DNA of 64,000 bases from Pseudomonas helmanticensis (GTDB lineage: Bacteria > Pseudomonadota > Gammaproteobacteria > Pseudomonadales > Pseudomonadaceae). Below are positions 39,891-48,453 of the stretch, piece by piece. The notes under the pieces were generated by a model. It had not been told where the DNA came from. It saw only the letters and a list, made by a program, of their open reading frames with translations, and searched no databases. The stretch covers positions 434,001-498,000 of the forward strand of contig NZ_FXUY01000001.1 of assembly GCF_900182985.1 (NCBI RefSeq), given 5' to 3'. Made by a program: the position numbers and the translations under genes. Positions within the stretch are counted from its first letter, which is position 1, and every line of letters begins with the position of its first letter.

Positions 39891-39993
39891 ATCCCTGTAG
39901 GCACTGCGGCACGCTGCGATCTGTTGATCTTGATTTTAAAAAACCAGATCAAAAGATCGCAACCTCGTTTCACTCGTCAGCGCCTACAGGGGA
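39891..39993. repeat. Degenerate REP pair
   Basis: Left arm ATCCCTGTAGGCACTGCGG..GCTGCGATCTGTTGATC and a right arm AGATCAAAAGATCGC..CGCCTACAGGGGAT. The outer and inner parts pair, but the middles differ (CACTGCGGCAC against CTCGTTTCACTCGTCAG), so it is a decayed copy. Confidence 0.75.
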
Positions 39994-40000
39994 TTTGCGG

Positions 40001-40705
40001 TTAGCGGGGCATGTAGCCGAGTTGCCAGCGCCGCGGGATTTTCAGCGAGAGCAGCCCGATCATCGCGGCCAGTAAACCGCTGGCAAACATCGCCTTGAGT
40101 CCGAAATGATGTTCCAGCACCGCTCCCAGAATCGCGCCGATGAACATCCCGCTCCACGGCACCAACTGCACCCGCCAGCCGCTGCGCCGTTCGCCAAGCA
40201 TCCAGCGGCCCAGTCCGCGTCCGAATCGCGACAACGCGCCGGTGACATAGGTGAGTCCGACCGGTAAACCATTCACTTCTTCGACCGACGCGTTGAGCAT
40301 GCCCATCGCAATGATCGCTGCGAGCAATGCCGGCAGTTGCGTGTCATACGGCCAGGCTGCCGCCGCACAGAGCAGGGTGGCGATGCACAGCAAAAGCGGC
40401 AGCGCGCGTCGTCCGGCCAGACGCGCCACGACAACCCCCAAGGCGTTACCGACCACGAACGTGGTGACAAGAATCACCAGGCGCATGGTCAGTCCGATGT
40501 CACCAACGCTGATTGCCACGGCCAGTCGGGTAGTGTTTCCGCTCATGAACGAGACGAAGTCGCCGCTGGCCATGAAGCCGATGGCATCGGTCATTCCGGC
40601 CAGTACCGACAGGCTCGCCACCAGTGCCAGACCCACGCGGCCGCGCCACTTTTGCGTGTGCAGATGGCCAGGGCTGGCGCGATGAGTCGAGGCGGATGGC
40701 AGCAT
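40001..40705 (-). CDS. YoaK/DUF1275 family membrane protein
   Basis: 234 residues with about six hydrophobic helices. The family core GMTDAIGFMASGDFVSFMSGNTTRLA is near residues 37-62 (seen in two pieces around the MSGN motif). Function is unknown in the family; a small-molecule transporter is often assumed. It stands alone, with ATG at 40705. Confidence 0.85.
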   Translation of the reverse strand: MLPSASTHRASPGHLHTQKWRGRVGLALVASLSVLAGMTDAIGFMASGDFVSFMSGNTTRLAVAISVGDIGLTMRLVILVTTFVVGNALGVVVARLAGRRALPLLLCIATLLCAAAAWPYDTQLPALLAAIIAMGMLNASVEEVNGLPVGLTYVTGALSRFGRGLGRWMLGERRSGWRVQLVPWSGMFIGAILGAVLEHHFGLKAMFASGLLAAMIGLLSLKIPRRWQLGYMPR

Positions 40706-40730
40706 CGGTGCAGGTGTCCTTGAGCGGCAG

Positions 40731-41060
40731 TTACGGTTCTATCCCATACAAATCGCAATATTCCAGCCAATCCATCCCGGCCATTTCTGCGACTTCACGA
40801 TGCACTTCCAAACGTTGCACCTGATATTCCTCGGGCGAATCAGCCGTCAATTGCAAGGTCAATTCCCAGGCAAACAGTCCGAGATTTTCCGCCTCGGCCT
40901 CAAACGCTTCATGCAGGCGCTCTTCGCGATACTGTGCCTGGGTTTCGCCCTTGGCCTGGGCCAGCAACGGGTTGAGATGATCGAGACTTTCGCGCAGCTC
41001 GGGGCGGGCATCGAGAAATATTTTCAGGGCGTGTTCATGTCGTTGGTCGGTAGGCGCCAT
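40731..41060 (-). CDS. Small acidic protein, DUF6388-like
   Basis: 109 residues, predicted cytoplasmic, helical and acidic (HEHALKIFLDARPELRESLD; EMAGMDWLEYCDLYGIEP). I recall a Pseudomonas family of this type filed as DUF6388, without known function. ATG at 41060 has AAGGA 7 bases upstream; the longer frame upstream to 41411 crosses the divergent gene's leader and is not coding. Confidence 0.7.
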   Translation of the reverse strand: MAPTDQRHEHALKIFLDARPELRESLDHLNPLLAQAKGETQAQYREERLHEAFEAEAENLGLFAWELTLQLTADSPEEYQVQRLEVHREVAEMAGMDWLEYCDLYGIEP

Positions 41061-41194
41061 GGGTTTTCCTTGTGAGGCTGATGTCCTTAGGTTGCCGCAG
41101 CGGCGGGCAGGTGTCGCGCTATAAATGCAGTAAAGCAGAACGATTTCCCGCGTTGCAGTGATACAGTCCGCTTTTTTCTGAATGAGCGAATGCA

Positions 41195-41545
41195 ATGCGA
41201 ATTCTGATGGTAGCGCTGGCCGCGACGATGCTGGCCGGTTGCGCGGGTTCGGCGATGGACGATGCTCGCACTCAAGCCCCTTACAAAGTACTGACCTCGG
41301 ACAAAGCCGAGAAAGTCGTGGCCCAGTGCGTGCAATTCGGCTGGCAGGACGAGGCGGTGTTCGGTGTCGATGCGGCGGCTTATCTGGAGCCACGCAAGCT
41401 TGGCGGGACAACGGTCTATACGCGTTCGGCGGAGTCGTTTGTCGACGTGATCACCGAGGCGTCGGGCACGACGTTGAATTACTACGCGCAGAAGGATGAT
41501 TTTGTTGCCAAGCGGCGCCTGGCGGCGTTGGCGACTTGCCTTTGA
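41195..41545 (+). CDS. Small putative lipoprotein
   Basis: 116 residues with a lipoprotein signal peptide and lipobox LAGC (MRILMVALAATMLAGC), so lipidated at C16. The mature part (APYKVLTSDKAEKVVAQC...) has two further Cys, one near the end (ATCL), which could form a disulfide. Gly17-Ser rather than Asp after the Cys suggests outer-membrane sorting. Function unknown. Confidence 0.8.
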   Translation: MRILMVALAATMLAGCAGSAMDDARTQAPYKVLTSDKAEKVVAQCVQFGWQDEAVFGVDAAAYLEPRKLGGTTVYTRSAESFVDVITEASGTTLNYYAQKDDFVAKRRLAALATCL

Positions 41546-41567
41546 TCGTGCGGTGATGCTAAAGCCG

Positions 41568-41644
41568 CCATCGCGAGCAGGCTCACTCCCACATTGTCCG
41601 TGTCGTGCACAAATCCAATGTAGGAGTGAGCCTGCTCGCGATGG
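41568..41644. repeat. REP inverted pair
   Basis: Perfect-looking 28-nt arms CCATCGCGAGCAGG.. (41568-41595) and ..CCTGCTCGCGATGG (41617-41644), with ACTCCCACATT at the inner left end against AATGTAGGAGT, one mismatch. It sits between two convergent genes. Confidence 0.85.
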
Positions 41645-41655
41645 GGCCGCTTCAT

Positions 41656-42081
41656 TCAACCGATAAGCCGCTTCTGAAAGAAATGCCGCTTATGCCCCAG
41701 CGGATAATCGACAATCTCGCCACACTCGCTAAATCCCACCTTGCGGTAAAACTCCGGCGCCTGAAACGAAAAGGTGTCGAGCCAGATCCCGACGCAATCG
41801 TTGTCCCGGGCAAAATCCTCGGCCATCTGCATCAACTTTGATCCGATGCCCTGGCCGCGCCCTTGCTCCGGCACTGCCAGCAGCTCAATGAATAACCAGC
41901 GATAGAACGTGTGGCCATACAGGCCGCCGAGAATCGCGTCGTGCTCGTCGCGCACCAACAGCGCCAGCGGCTCCTTCTTCGAGGCGCCGGCCTGGGCGAT
42001 GTTATGCGCGCGCAGCGGCGCCAGAATCGCGTTGCGTTGTTCTTCGTTGGGGTTCTGCGACAACTCGATACGCAAGTTCAT
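41656..42081 (-). CDS. GNAT family N-acetyltransferase
   Basis: 141 residues; acetyl-CoA binding loop PEQGRGQGIGSKLM near 90-103 and APEFYRKVGF near 128. Substrate not evident. ATG at 42081 (MNLRIELSQNPNEEQ) is preferred over an upstream in-frame codon. Confidence 0.85.
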   Translation of the reverse strand: MNLRIELSQNPNEEQRNAILAPLRAHNIAQAGASKKEPLALLVRDEHDAILGGLYGHTFYRWLFIELLAVPEQGRGQGIGSKLMQMAEDFARDNDCVGIWLDTFSFQAPEFYRKVGFSECGEIVDYPLGHKRHFFQKRLIG

Positions 42082-42229
42082 GCATGACTTCCTTGTGGTC
42101 TGAATCAACAGCCTATCCTGCCCGACGGCCATCTTCCAAACGCTTCTTCAACTCGGTGGAACTGCCGCTCTCACGCCGGGGTCTAGCCTTTACAGCGTCA
42201 TTCCAGCACGCGGTTGATGAGGACATCCC

Positions 42230-42667
42230 ATGAACATTTTCGAAGCCCTTCGCGAAAGCCACGACCGCCAGCGCAGCTACGCCAAAACCCTGATCGAGAC
42301 CAGCGGTGACACGCCGGAACGGGTCGAGGCCTACAAACAGCTCAAGGCTGAACTGCAAGCTCATGAAACCGCCGAAGAACGGCACTTCTACATCCCGTTG
42401 ATGGAGTTCGACAACGGCGTCGATCTCAGCCGTCACGCGATTTCCGAACACCATGAAATGGACGAGATGATGGAAGAACTCGACGAGACCGAGATGTCCA
42501 GCCCCGCGTGGCTGGCCACGGCGAAAAAACTCTCGGACAAGGTTCATCATCATCTCAAGGAAGAAGAGCAGAAGTTCTTCCAGATGGCCGGCAAACTGCT
42601 CAACGAAAAGCAGAAAGAGCAGCTGGCCGGGCAATACGAAAAGGAGTTCAAGGCGCAATTGCCGTGA
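42230..42667 (+). CDS. Hemerythrin-domain protein
   Basis: 145 residues, four-helix HHE cation-binding protein: H11 (ESHDRQR), HETAEERHFYIPL, HHEMDEMMEEL and HHHLKEEEQKFF carry the His/Glu/Asp pattern of a di-iron site. Such proteins bind oxygen, nitric oxide or iron. It is single, with no ribosome site odder than GAGGA. Confidence 0.88.
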   Translation: MNIFEALRESHDRQRSYAKTLIETSGDTPERVEAYKQLKAELQAHETAEERHFYIPLMEFDNGVDLSRHAISEHHEMDEMMEELDETEMSSPAWLATAKKLSDKVHHHLKEEEQKFFQMAGKLLNEKQKEQLAGQYEKEFKAQLP

Positions 42668-42844
42668 TGGGTGAATGCAAGATTTCGTAACATCGACGTG
42701 TACGCCTTTGGCTACACGTCAGGTACGAATCGTTGCAATGAACTGTTTATCCATCCAGTATTTTCGCCGTTTCAGTGGTTTTCGACGTCAGGCTGCGACA
42801 AAAGCGCCGATGGACAAAAAATACCCCTCCGTTAGCTTGAAGGC

Positions 42845-42863
42845 CTCTCCTCGGACAGGAGAG
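42845..42863 (+). promoter_or_regulatory. Leader hairpin upstream of the chitin-degradation pair
   Basis: 7-bp stem CTCTCCT (42845-42851) / AGGAGAG (42857-42863) with loop CGGAC, 25 bp before the AA10 ATG. The ribosome site itself reads AACGGAG, which holds an ANGGA core as bound by RsmA/RsmE-type repressors. Gac/Rsm control of chitinase is known in pseudomonads; that it acts here is inferred. Confidence 0.4.
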
Positions 42864-42888
42864 TTCTTAAATCAACGGAGTGAAAAAC

Positions 42889-43524
42889 ATGAATCAACCA
42901 CAAGCACAAACCCAACTGCGACACGGTCGTGTCATTTCCCCTGCCAGCCGCGGTGCGGTTGCCATCGAGCAAGGATTGCTCGGTGCCTGGCAGGTCAACG
43001 AGATGGAAGGTGGCAAGAACTTCCCGGCACTGACGGCGGGGCCTTTCCCGGCGCCGTATCAGACCGACTCTGACAGTGTCACGCCGCCAGCCGACGGTTA
43101 CATCCTCAGCGGTGGCAAGACCGATGCCCGCGACTGCGTGAACTTCACCAGCGAGGAAATGAGCAAGAAACTCGCTCGTCCGTTCACTTGGCCGCTGCTT
43201 AACGTCACCCCGGGGCAGACCCTCGAAATCAAATGGGAATACACCGCGCCGCACACCACTCGCGGCTATCGCTGGCTGATCACCAAGGATGGCTGGGACC
43301 CGAAACAACGCATCACCCGCGCGCAACTGGAAACCCAACCGTTCTTCGAGGATTTCTACCCGCAGGTGCCTTACTACAGCTATCCGAACGAGCTTAAGGC
43401 CAAGGTCAATCACGCGGTGAAACTACCGGCCAATAAAAAGGGTCATCACGTTATCGTGCTGATGTGGATCGTCGCCAACACTGGCAACGCTTTCTATCAG
43501 GCTTTTGACGTCGACTTCAAATAG
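42889..43524 (+). CDS. AA10 lytic polysaccharide monooxygenase without signal peptide
   Basis: 211 residues. The copper-site N-terminus of AA10 enzymes (mature HG-[x]-V-x-SPASR) occurs at H12 (LRHGRVISPASRGAV). The second copper His is in TAPHTTRGYRWLITKDGWD, matching the H114 region of Serratia CBP21, and the C-terminal HHVIVLMWIVANTGNAFYQA matches too. These enzymes cut crystalline chitin oxidatively. The leader MNQPQAQTQLR is polar, not a Sec/Tat signal, so exposing H12 needs another route. ATG 42889 follows CGGAG; a GTG at 42880 would add three residues. 41 bp before the chitinase. Confidence 0.9.
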   Translation: MNQPQAQTQLRHGRVISPASRGAVAIEQGLLGAWQVNEMEGGKNFPALTAGPFPAPYQTDSDSVTPPADGYILSGGKTDARDCVNFTSEEMSKKLARPFTWPLLNVTPGQTLEIKWEYTAPHTTRGYRWLITKDGWDPKQRITRAQLETQPFFEDFYPQVPYYSYPNELKAKVNHAVKLPANKKGHHVIVLMWIVANTGNAFYQAFDVDFK

Positions 43525-43565
43525 CGTTCGTAACGCCAAATCCACACGTTCTGAAGGATTAGAAC

Positions 43566-44630
43566 ATGTCAAACATCGATTTTTCTTTAATGCACAACGC
43601 GGCGAGCGATGCTGCCTCGCTGATGCCGGACATTGCCGGCAAGAAGATCCTCATGGGCTTCTGGCACAACTGGTCGGCGGGGCCTAGCGATGGTTATCGC
43701 CAAGGCCGTTTCGCCAGCCTCGCGCTCGAAGAGGTGCCCAAGGAGTACAACGTGGTTGCGGTGGCCTTCATGAAGGGCAGCGGGATTCCGACCTTCAAAC
43801 CGTTCAATGTCTCCGATGCCGAGTTTCGCCGCCAGGTCGGTGTGCTCAACAGTCAGGGGCGGGCGGTGCTGATTTCCCTCGGCGGTGCCGATGCGCACAT
43901 CGAGCTGCGCGCCGGCCAGGAACAACCGCTGGCCAACGAGATCATCCGGCTGGTGGAAACCTACGGCTTCGATGGTCTGGACATCGATCTTGAACAGAGC
44001 GCGATTGATTTCGCTGCCAACAAGACTGTCCTGCCGGCTGCGCTGAAACTGGTCAAGGATCATTACGCCGGCCAGGGCAAGCACTTCATCATCAGCATGG
44101 CCCCGGAGTTTCCCTACCTGACCAGTAACGGCAAATACGTCGGTTACCTGCAGGCACTGGAAGGCTACTACGACTTCATCGCGCCGCAGTTCTACAACCA
44201 GGGTGGCGACGGCGTCTGGGTGCCTGAAGCGAATAACGGTGCGGGCGCGTGGATCGCGCAAAACAACGATGCGCTGAAGGAGGACTTCCTCTATTACCTG
44301 ACCGAAAGTCTGGTAACCGGCACGCGTGGCTTCACCAAAATCCCGGCGGACAAGTTCGTCATCGGTCTGCCAGCGAACAATGATGCGGCTGCCACCGGTT
44401 ACGTGATCGATAACACCGTGGTCGGCAATGCGCTGAAGCGTCTGGCGATCAAGGGACATCCGATCAAAGGCTTGATGACCTGGTCGGTCAACTGGGACAA
44501 CGGCGTCAGCAAGGATCGCGTGCCGTACAACTGGGAATTCAGCCGGCGTTATGGGCCGCTGATTCATGGGGCGCGGTTGTCTGATCAGGCGTTTGATGCG
44601 CTCGTGGAGGGTATTGCTCATCAGCGGTAA
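43566..44630 (+). CDS. chiC: GH18 chitinase, ChiC-type catalytic domain only
   Basis: 354 residues of a family 18 chitinase with the catalytic motif DGLDIDLE (DxxDxDxE) near residue 138 and the barrel segments ILMGFWHNWSAG, VLISLGGADAH and GLMTWSVNWDNG. From memory it is very close to the catalytic domain of P. aeruginosa ChiC, which is also exported without a cleaved signal. ChiC continues into fibronectin-III and chitin-binding modules; this protein stops after the barrel. No signal peptide is visible. It follows the AA10 gene by 41 bp and ends at a terminator. Confidence 0.9.
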   Translation: MSNIDFSLMHNAASDAASLMPDIAGKKILMGFWHNWSAGPSDGYRQGRFASLALEEVPKEYNVVAVAFMKGSGIPTFKPFNVSDAEFRRQVGVLNSQGRAVLISLGGADAHIELRAGQEQPLANEIIRLVETYGFDGLDIDLEQSAIDFAANKTVLPAALKLVKDHYAGQGKHFIISMAPEFPYLTSNGKYVGYLQALEGYYDFIAPQFYNQGGDGVWVPEANNGAGAWIAQNNDALKEDFLYYLTESLVTGTRGFTKIPADKFVIGLPANNDAAATGYVIDNTVVGNALKRLAIKGHPIKGLMTWSVNWDNGVSKDRVPYNWEFSRRYGPLIHGARLSDQAFDALVEGIAHQR

Positions 44631-44636
44631 GTGAAC

Positions 44637-44667
44637 AAAAAGCCCGGTAGCGCTGCCGGGCTTTTTT
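44637..44667 (+). terminator. Terminator of the chitinase operon
   Basis: AAAAAGCCCGGTAG (44637-44650) pairs with CTGCCGGGCTTTTTT (44653-44667), one G-T pair, T-run after the stem. Confidence 0.9.
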
Positions 44668-44681
44668 GTGGGTTGGTGAAG

Positions 44682-44714
44682 ATCAAAAGATCGCAGCCTG
44701 CGGCAGCTCCTACA
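44682..44714 (-). repeat. Single REP arm downstream of ogt
   Basis: One arm of the GCTGCGATCTTTTGATC type, reading TGTAGGAGCTGCCGCAGGC on the minus strand; no inverted partner nearby. The ogt stop follows within 2 bases. Confidence 0.75.
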
Positions 44715-44715
44715 T

Positions 44716-45231
44716 TTAGAAGCCTTCCAAACGTCCGGTGGTTCCTGGCCACTGCCCACCTTCAAGCACCAACAGCCGCTCTTTTGCCTCAAGGCCTCCG
44801 GCAAATCCGGTCAGTTTTCCGGATGCGCCAATCACCCGATGACACGGCGCGACGATGGAGATCGGATTACGCCCGTTCGCCGCACCCACCGCTCTTACCG
44901 CTGCAGGATTGCCGATCTGCTCGGCGATCTGGCTGTAGGTGCGTGTTTGGCCAAACGGAATGGTCAGCAATGCGGCCCAGACCTGTTTCTGAAACGCCGT
45001 GCCGGCGAAGTCCAGTTCAAGATCGAAGCAATCGCGCGTACCGGCAAAATATTCTTCGAGCTGCCGGGCGGTTTTCAGCAGGATCGGATTGTCCGGCGCT
45101 GCGCTCATCGGCCCGAGGGGCACGCGGTTCGGTTTGTCGTTTTCCCAGAGGATGGCCACCAGTCGTGCGCCGTTCGCGACCAGCTTCAGCTCGCCGACCG
45201 GCGAGGGCAGGGTGATGAACGTGTAGGGCAT
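44716..45231 (-). CDS. ogt: Methylated-DNA-protein cysteine methyltransferase
   Basis: Suicide repair protein that takes the methyl group from O6-methylguanine onto its own Cys. 171 residues with the active site PCHRVIG (C130) and the helix-turn-helix segment YSQIAEQIGNPAAVRAVGAANG. ATG at 45231 (MPYTFITLPSPVGELK) gives the Ogt-type length; no Ada regulatory domain is fused. Confidence 0.93.
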   Translation of the reverse strand: MPYTFITLPSPVGELKLVANGARLVAILWENDKPNRVPLGPMSAAPDNPILLKTARQLEEYFAGTRDCFDLELDFAGTAFQKQVWAALLTIPFGQTRTYSQIAEQIGNPAAVRAVGAANGRNPISIVAPCHRVIGASGKLTGFAGGLEAKERLLVLEGGQWPGTTGRLEGF

Positions 45232-45383
45232 GACGACAGGCTCCGGCGCAAAGTGTGAACGGCGTCCAGCATAGCGCCCGTGCAGGGAGGCGCAATACGC
45301 AAAGCCGACCATACTGCTTGTTGCTCTTGAAGCGTTCCCCTGGGTTTTGCCCAACTCCTAAAAACAAAAAAAGAGATCGACTC

Positions 45384-47111
45384 ATGAAGTACGAACCTTT
45401 GGCCAAATCGCTGATAGCGACCTCACTGGCACTCAGCTGCCTCATGGCTCACGCCGCCTCGGTGGCACCGGTTGCCGCCGAAAACGGCATGGTGGTCACC
45501 GCGCAACACCTCGCCACTCACGTTGGCGTCGACGTCTTGAAGAGCGGCGGGAATGCCGTGGATGCCGCTGTTGCAGTGGGTTATGCGCTGGCGGTGGTGT
45601 ATCCCGCCGCCGGTAACCTGGGCGGTGGCGGTTTCATGACCATTCAATTGGCGGACGGGCGCAAGACCTTCCTCGACTTCCGCGAAAAAGCTCCGCTGGC
45701 AGCGACCGCCAACATGTATCTCGACAAGGACGGCAACGTCGTCCCGGATCTGAGTACGCGTGGCCATCTGGCCGTCGGCGTGCCGGGCACCGTGTCCGGC
45801 ATGGAGCTGGCCCTGAGCAAGTACGGCACCAAACCGCGCAAGGAAATGATCGCGCCGGCCATCAAACTGGCTGAAGACGGTTTTGAACTGGAGCAGGGCG
45901 ACGTCGAACTGCTGGACTACGCCACCGATGTGTTCAAAAAGGACATGCGCGATTCCGGTTCGATTTTCCTGCACAACGGCGAGCCGATGCAGGTCGGGCA
46001 GAAACTGGTGCAAAAGGATCTCGGTAAAACCCTGCGGACGATTTCCGAAAAAGGCGCCGACGGGTTCTACAAAGGCTGGGTGGCCGATGCCATCGTGACC
46101 TCCAGCCAGGCCAACAAGGGCATCATCACCCAGGCCGACCTCGACAAGTACAAGACCCGCGAACTGGCGCCAGTGGAGTGCGATTACCGTGGCTATCACG
46201 TGGTCTCCGCGCCACCGCCAAGCTCCGGCGGTGTGGTGATCTGCCAGATCATGAACATTCTTGAAGGCTATCCGATGAAGGATCTGGGCTTCCATTCGGC
46301 CCAGGGCATGCACTACCAGATCGAAGCGATGCGCCACGCTTACGTGGATCGCAACAGCTACCTCGGCGATCCGGATTTCGTCAAGAACCCGATCGAGCAC
46401 CTGCTCGACAAGAACTACGCGACCAAACTGCGCGACGCCATCCAGCCACAGAAGGCCGGTGTGTCGGCTGAGCTGAAACCCGGCGTCGCACCGCATGAAG
46501 GCAGCAACACCACGCACTATTCGATCGTCGACAAGTGGGGCAACGCAGTCTCGGTCACCTACACCCTCAATGACTGGTTCGGCGCCGGCGTGATGGCAAG
46601 CAAAACCGGGGTGATCCTCAACGACGAAATGGACGACTTCACCTCCAAGGTCGGCGTGCCGAACATGTACGGCCTGGTGCAGGGCGAAGCCAACGCCATC
46701 GCCCCGGGCAAGGCGCCGCTGTCGTCGATGAGCCCGACCATCGTCACCAAGGACGGCAAAGTGGTGATGGTGGTGGGCACACCGGGTGGCAGCCGGATCA
46801 TCACCGCGACCTTGCTGACCATGCTCAACGTCATCGACTACGGCATGGGCTTGCAGGAAGCGGTCGATGCGCCACGCTTCCACCAGCAGTGGATGCCGGA
46901 AGAAACCAACCTCGAAGACTTCGCCGCCAGCCCGGATACGAAGAAGATCCTCGAAAGTTGGGGGCACAAGTTTGCAGGTCCCCAGGATGCCAACCACATC
47001 GCCGCGATTCTGGTCGGCGCGCCGTCACTGGGCGGTAAACCGGTCGGCAAAAACCGCTTCTACGGCGCCAACGATCCACGGCGCAACACCGGGTTGTCAC
47101 TGGGTTACTGA
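45384..47111 (+). CDS. ggt: Gamma-glutamyltransferase
   Basis: Periplasmic Ntn-hydrolase that splits gamma-glutamyl bonds of glutathione. 575 residues with a signal peptide (MKYEPLAKSLIATSLALSCL.. to AHA near 26). Autocleavage should occur before T376 in NTTHYSIVDKWGNAV, making that Thr the nucleophile; the GSSG-type loop PLSSMSPTIV follows. The start at 45384 follows AAGAGATCG. A hairpin GGGGCGGA/TCCGCCCC (47126-47147) lies between it and the next gene. Confidence 0.95.
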   Translation: MKYEPLAKSLIATSLALSCLMAHAASVAPVAAENGMVVTAQHLATHVGVDVLKSGGNAVDAAVAVGYALAVVYPAAGNLGGGGFMTIQLADGRKTFLDFREKAPLAATANMYLDKDGNVVPDLSTRGHLAVGVPGTVSGMELALSKYGTKPRKEMIAPAIKLAEDGFELEQGDVELLDYATDVFKKDMRDSGSIFLHNGEPMQVGQKLVQKDLGKTLRTISEKGADGFYKGWVADAIVTSSQANKGIITQADLDKYKTRELAPVECDYRGYHVVSAPPPSSGGVVICQIMNILEGYPMKDLGFHSAQGMHYQIEAMRHAYVDRNSYLGDPDFVKNPIEHLLDKNYATKLRDAIQPQKAGVSAELKPGVAPHEGSNTTHYSIVDKWGNAVSVTYTLNDWFGAGVMASKTGVILNDEMDDFTSKVGVPNMYGLVQGEANAIAPGKAPLSSMSPTIVTKDGKVVMVVGTPGGSRIITATLLTMLNVIDYGMGLQEAVDAPRFHQQWMPEETNLEDFAASPDTKKILESWGHKFAGPQDANHIAAILVGAPSLGGKPVGKNRFYGANDPRRNTGLSLGY

Positions 47112-47177
47112 GGGGCGTAAAAAGGGGGCGGAGTCATATCCGCCCCTGTCTCAAGGACTGATCAAGGAAGGCACACC

Positions 47178-47714
47178 ATGACCACCGCATTGCTGATCAT
47201 CGACGTCCAGCGCGCCCTCTGCTCGGGCGAATACCAGTGTTTCGACATTCACCGCGTGATCAATACGATCAATGACCTCAGCGGCCGTGCGCGCAAAGCC
47301 GGCGTGCCGGTGGTGTTGATTCAGCACGAAGAAAAGGGCAGCCCGCTGGCCCATGGTGCTGACGGCTGGCAATTGGCCGAAGGCCTTGAAACAAGTGCGA
47401 AAGACCTGCGCGTGCGCAAGACCACCCCGGATTCGTTCTACCAGACTGATTTGCGCAAGCTGCTGCCCGGCGAAGATTTCGAGCAACTGGTCATCTGCGG
47501 CCTGCAAACCGATTACTGCGTCAATGCCACCGTGCGACAGGCCCATCAACTGGGTTATGACGTGGTGCTCGCCGCCGATGCGCATTCGACCATCAACAAC
47601 GGCAACACCAGCGCCGAAGACATCATCGCCGAACACAACAAGGACCTCGCCCACCTGACCGGCTCCGTGGCCCGAATCGACGTAAAACCCGCCGCCGCCA
47701 TCACCTTCAAATAA
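47178..47714 (+). CDS. Isochorismatase-family cysteine hydrolase
   Basis: 178 residues with the D-K-C triad of the family: D9 (LLIIDVQ), K81 (VRKTTPDSF) and C114 (TDYCVNATVRQA). Such enzymes hydrolyse amides such as nicotinamide or ureidoacrylate-type compounds; the substrate here is not evident. It follows ggt by 66 bp on the same strand, with AAGGAAGG as ribosome site. Confidence 0.88.
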   Translation: MTTALLIIDVQRALCSGEYQCFDIHRVINTINDLSGRARKAGVPVVLIQHEEKGSPLAHGADGWQLAEGLETSAKDLRVRKTTPDSFYQTDLRKLLPGEDFEQLVICGLQTDYCVNATVRQAHQLGYDVVLAADAHSTINNGNTSAEDIIAEHNKDLAHLTGSVARIDVKPAAAITFK

Positions 47715-48379
47715 CCTCCCGAGCCACTGCAGGAGCAACGCGTGCTCGCGAAACCGGTGTGCCTGTAACGCATGTGTTGGCTGACACGACGCCTTCGCGA
47801 GCAAGCCCGCTCCCACAATAAATGGGGTATTCACTGATTCCTGTGCCCGGCCTAAGCCCACTCCCACAACAATGGGGGTGTTTACAGATTCCTGTGCCCA
47901 GCATAACTCCCCTGTGGGAGCGGGCTTGCTCGCGAAAGCGGTATGCCTGTAGCGCATGTTTTGGCTGACACGACGCCTTCGCGAGCAAGCCCACTCCCAC
48001 AACAATGGGGGTGTTTACAGATTCCTGTGCCCGGCAAAACTCCCCTGTGGGAGCGAGCCTGCTCGCGAAGGCGGCAGCACTGACAACACTCCGCTGGCAT
48101 AATGCCGCCGCCCCGAAGAATGGAATCTGTCGATGTTGTCTTGCAAACTCTGCTACGTAGCGTCGAAACAGTCGCTGTCGATTGATTACGACCTGCTCAG
48201 CCTAGGCGTGGCGCGGACTGAGCAGGAAAACGAGCTACCGCACACGCTGCTCAAAGGCGATTATCAGACGTTGTTGCAAAAACGGACGGTGAAACTTTGC
48301 CGCTGGATTTCATGCCCTGACACCCTGCGGCGAGGTACTTGGCGAACATCCTTGGGGCTGCCTCGCAGCCCCGCGTCAT
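47715..48379. other. Intergenic region with REP cluster and doubtful frame
   Basis: 665 bp. The first half is the REP cluster. The second half (48085-48379) is not repetitive; it holds a doubtful plus-strand frame from 48133 and a hairpin GGGGCTG/CAGCCCC (48353-48371) close to the end of the tetR-type gene. Confidence 0.6.
47727..48084. repeat. Cluster of REP arms in tandem
   Basis: At least five REP arms of the GTGGGAGCGGGCTTGCTCGCGAA type in alternating direction, separated by recurring spacers (ACAATGGGGGTGTTTACAGATTCCTGTGCCC twice in near-identical form at about 47871 and 48001, and a variant at 47821). The palindromes pair with one another; the array looks built by duplication of a unit of about 130 bp. 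Confidence 0.85.
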
Positions 48380-48453
48380 TCACGTCGCAAACAACCATCC
48401 ACGTGCACTCTCCACGGGTTCCGACACCACCCCCTCCAGCACCATTCGCGTAA
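48133..48453 (+). CDS. Doubtful small open frame, unrecognised
   Basis: 106 codons from ATG 48133, starting MLSCKLCYVASKQSLSIDYD, with three Cys in the first half and a Pro-rich end that runs antisense into the TetR gene. The first 65 codons look more protein-like than the rest, which could mean a decayed gene. No ribosome site or recognised domain; most likely not a functional gene. Confidence 0.2.
   Translation: MLSCKLCYVASKQSLSIDYDLLSLGVARTEQENELPHTLLKGDYQTLLQKRTVKLCRWISCPDTLRRGTWRTSLGLPRSPASFTSQTTIHVHSPRVPTPPPPAPFA

Noticed and set aside
47707..48100. Minus-strand frames with repeated GLAREGVVSA segments
   Set aside because: These are translations of the REP cluster, not genes.
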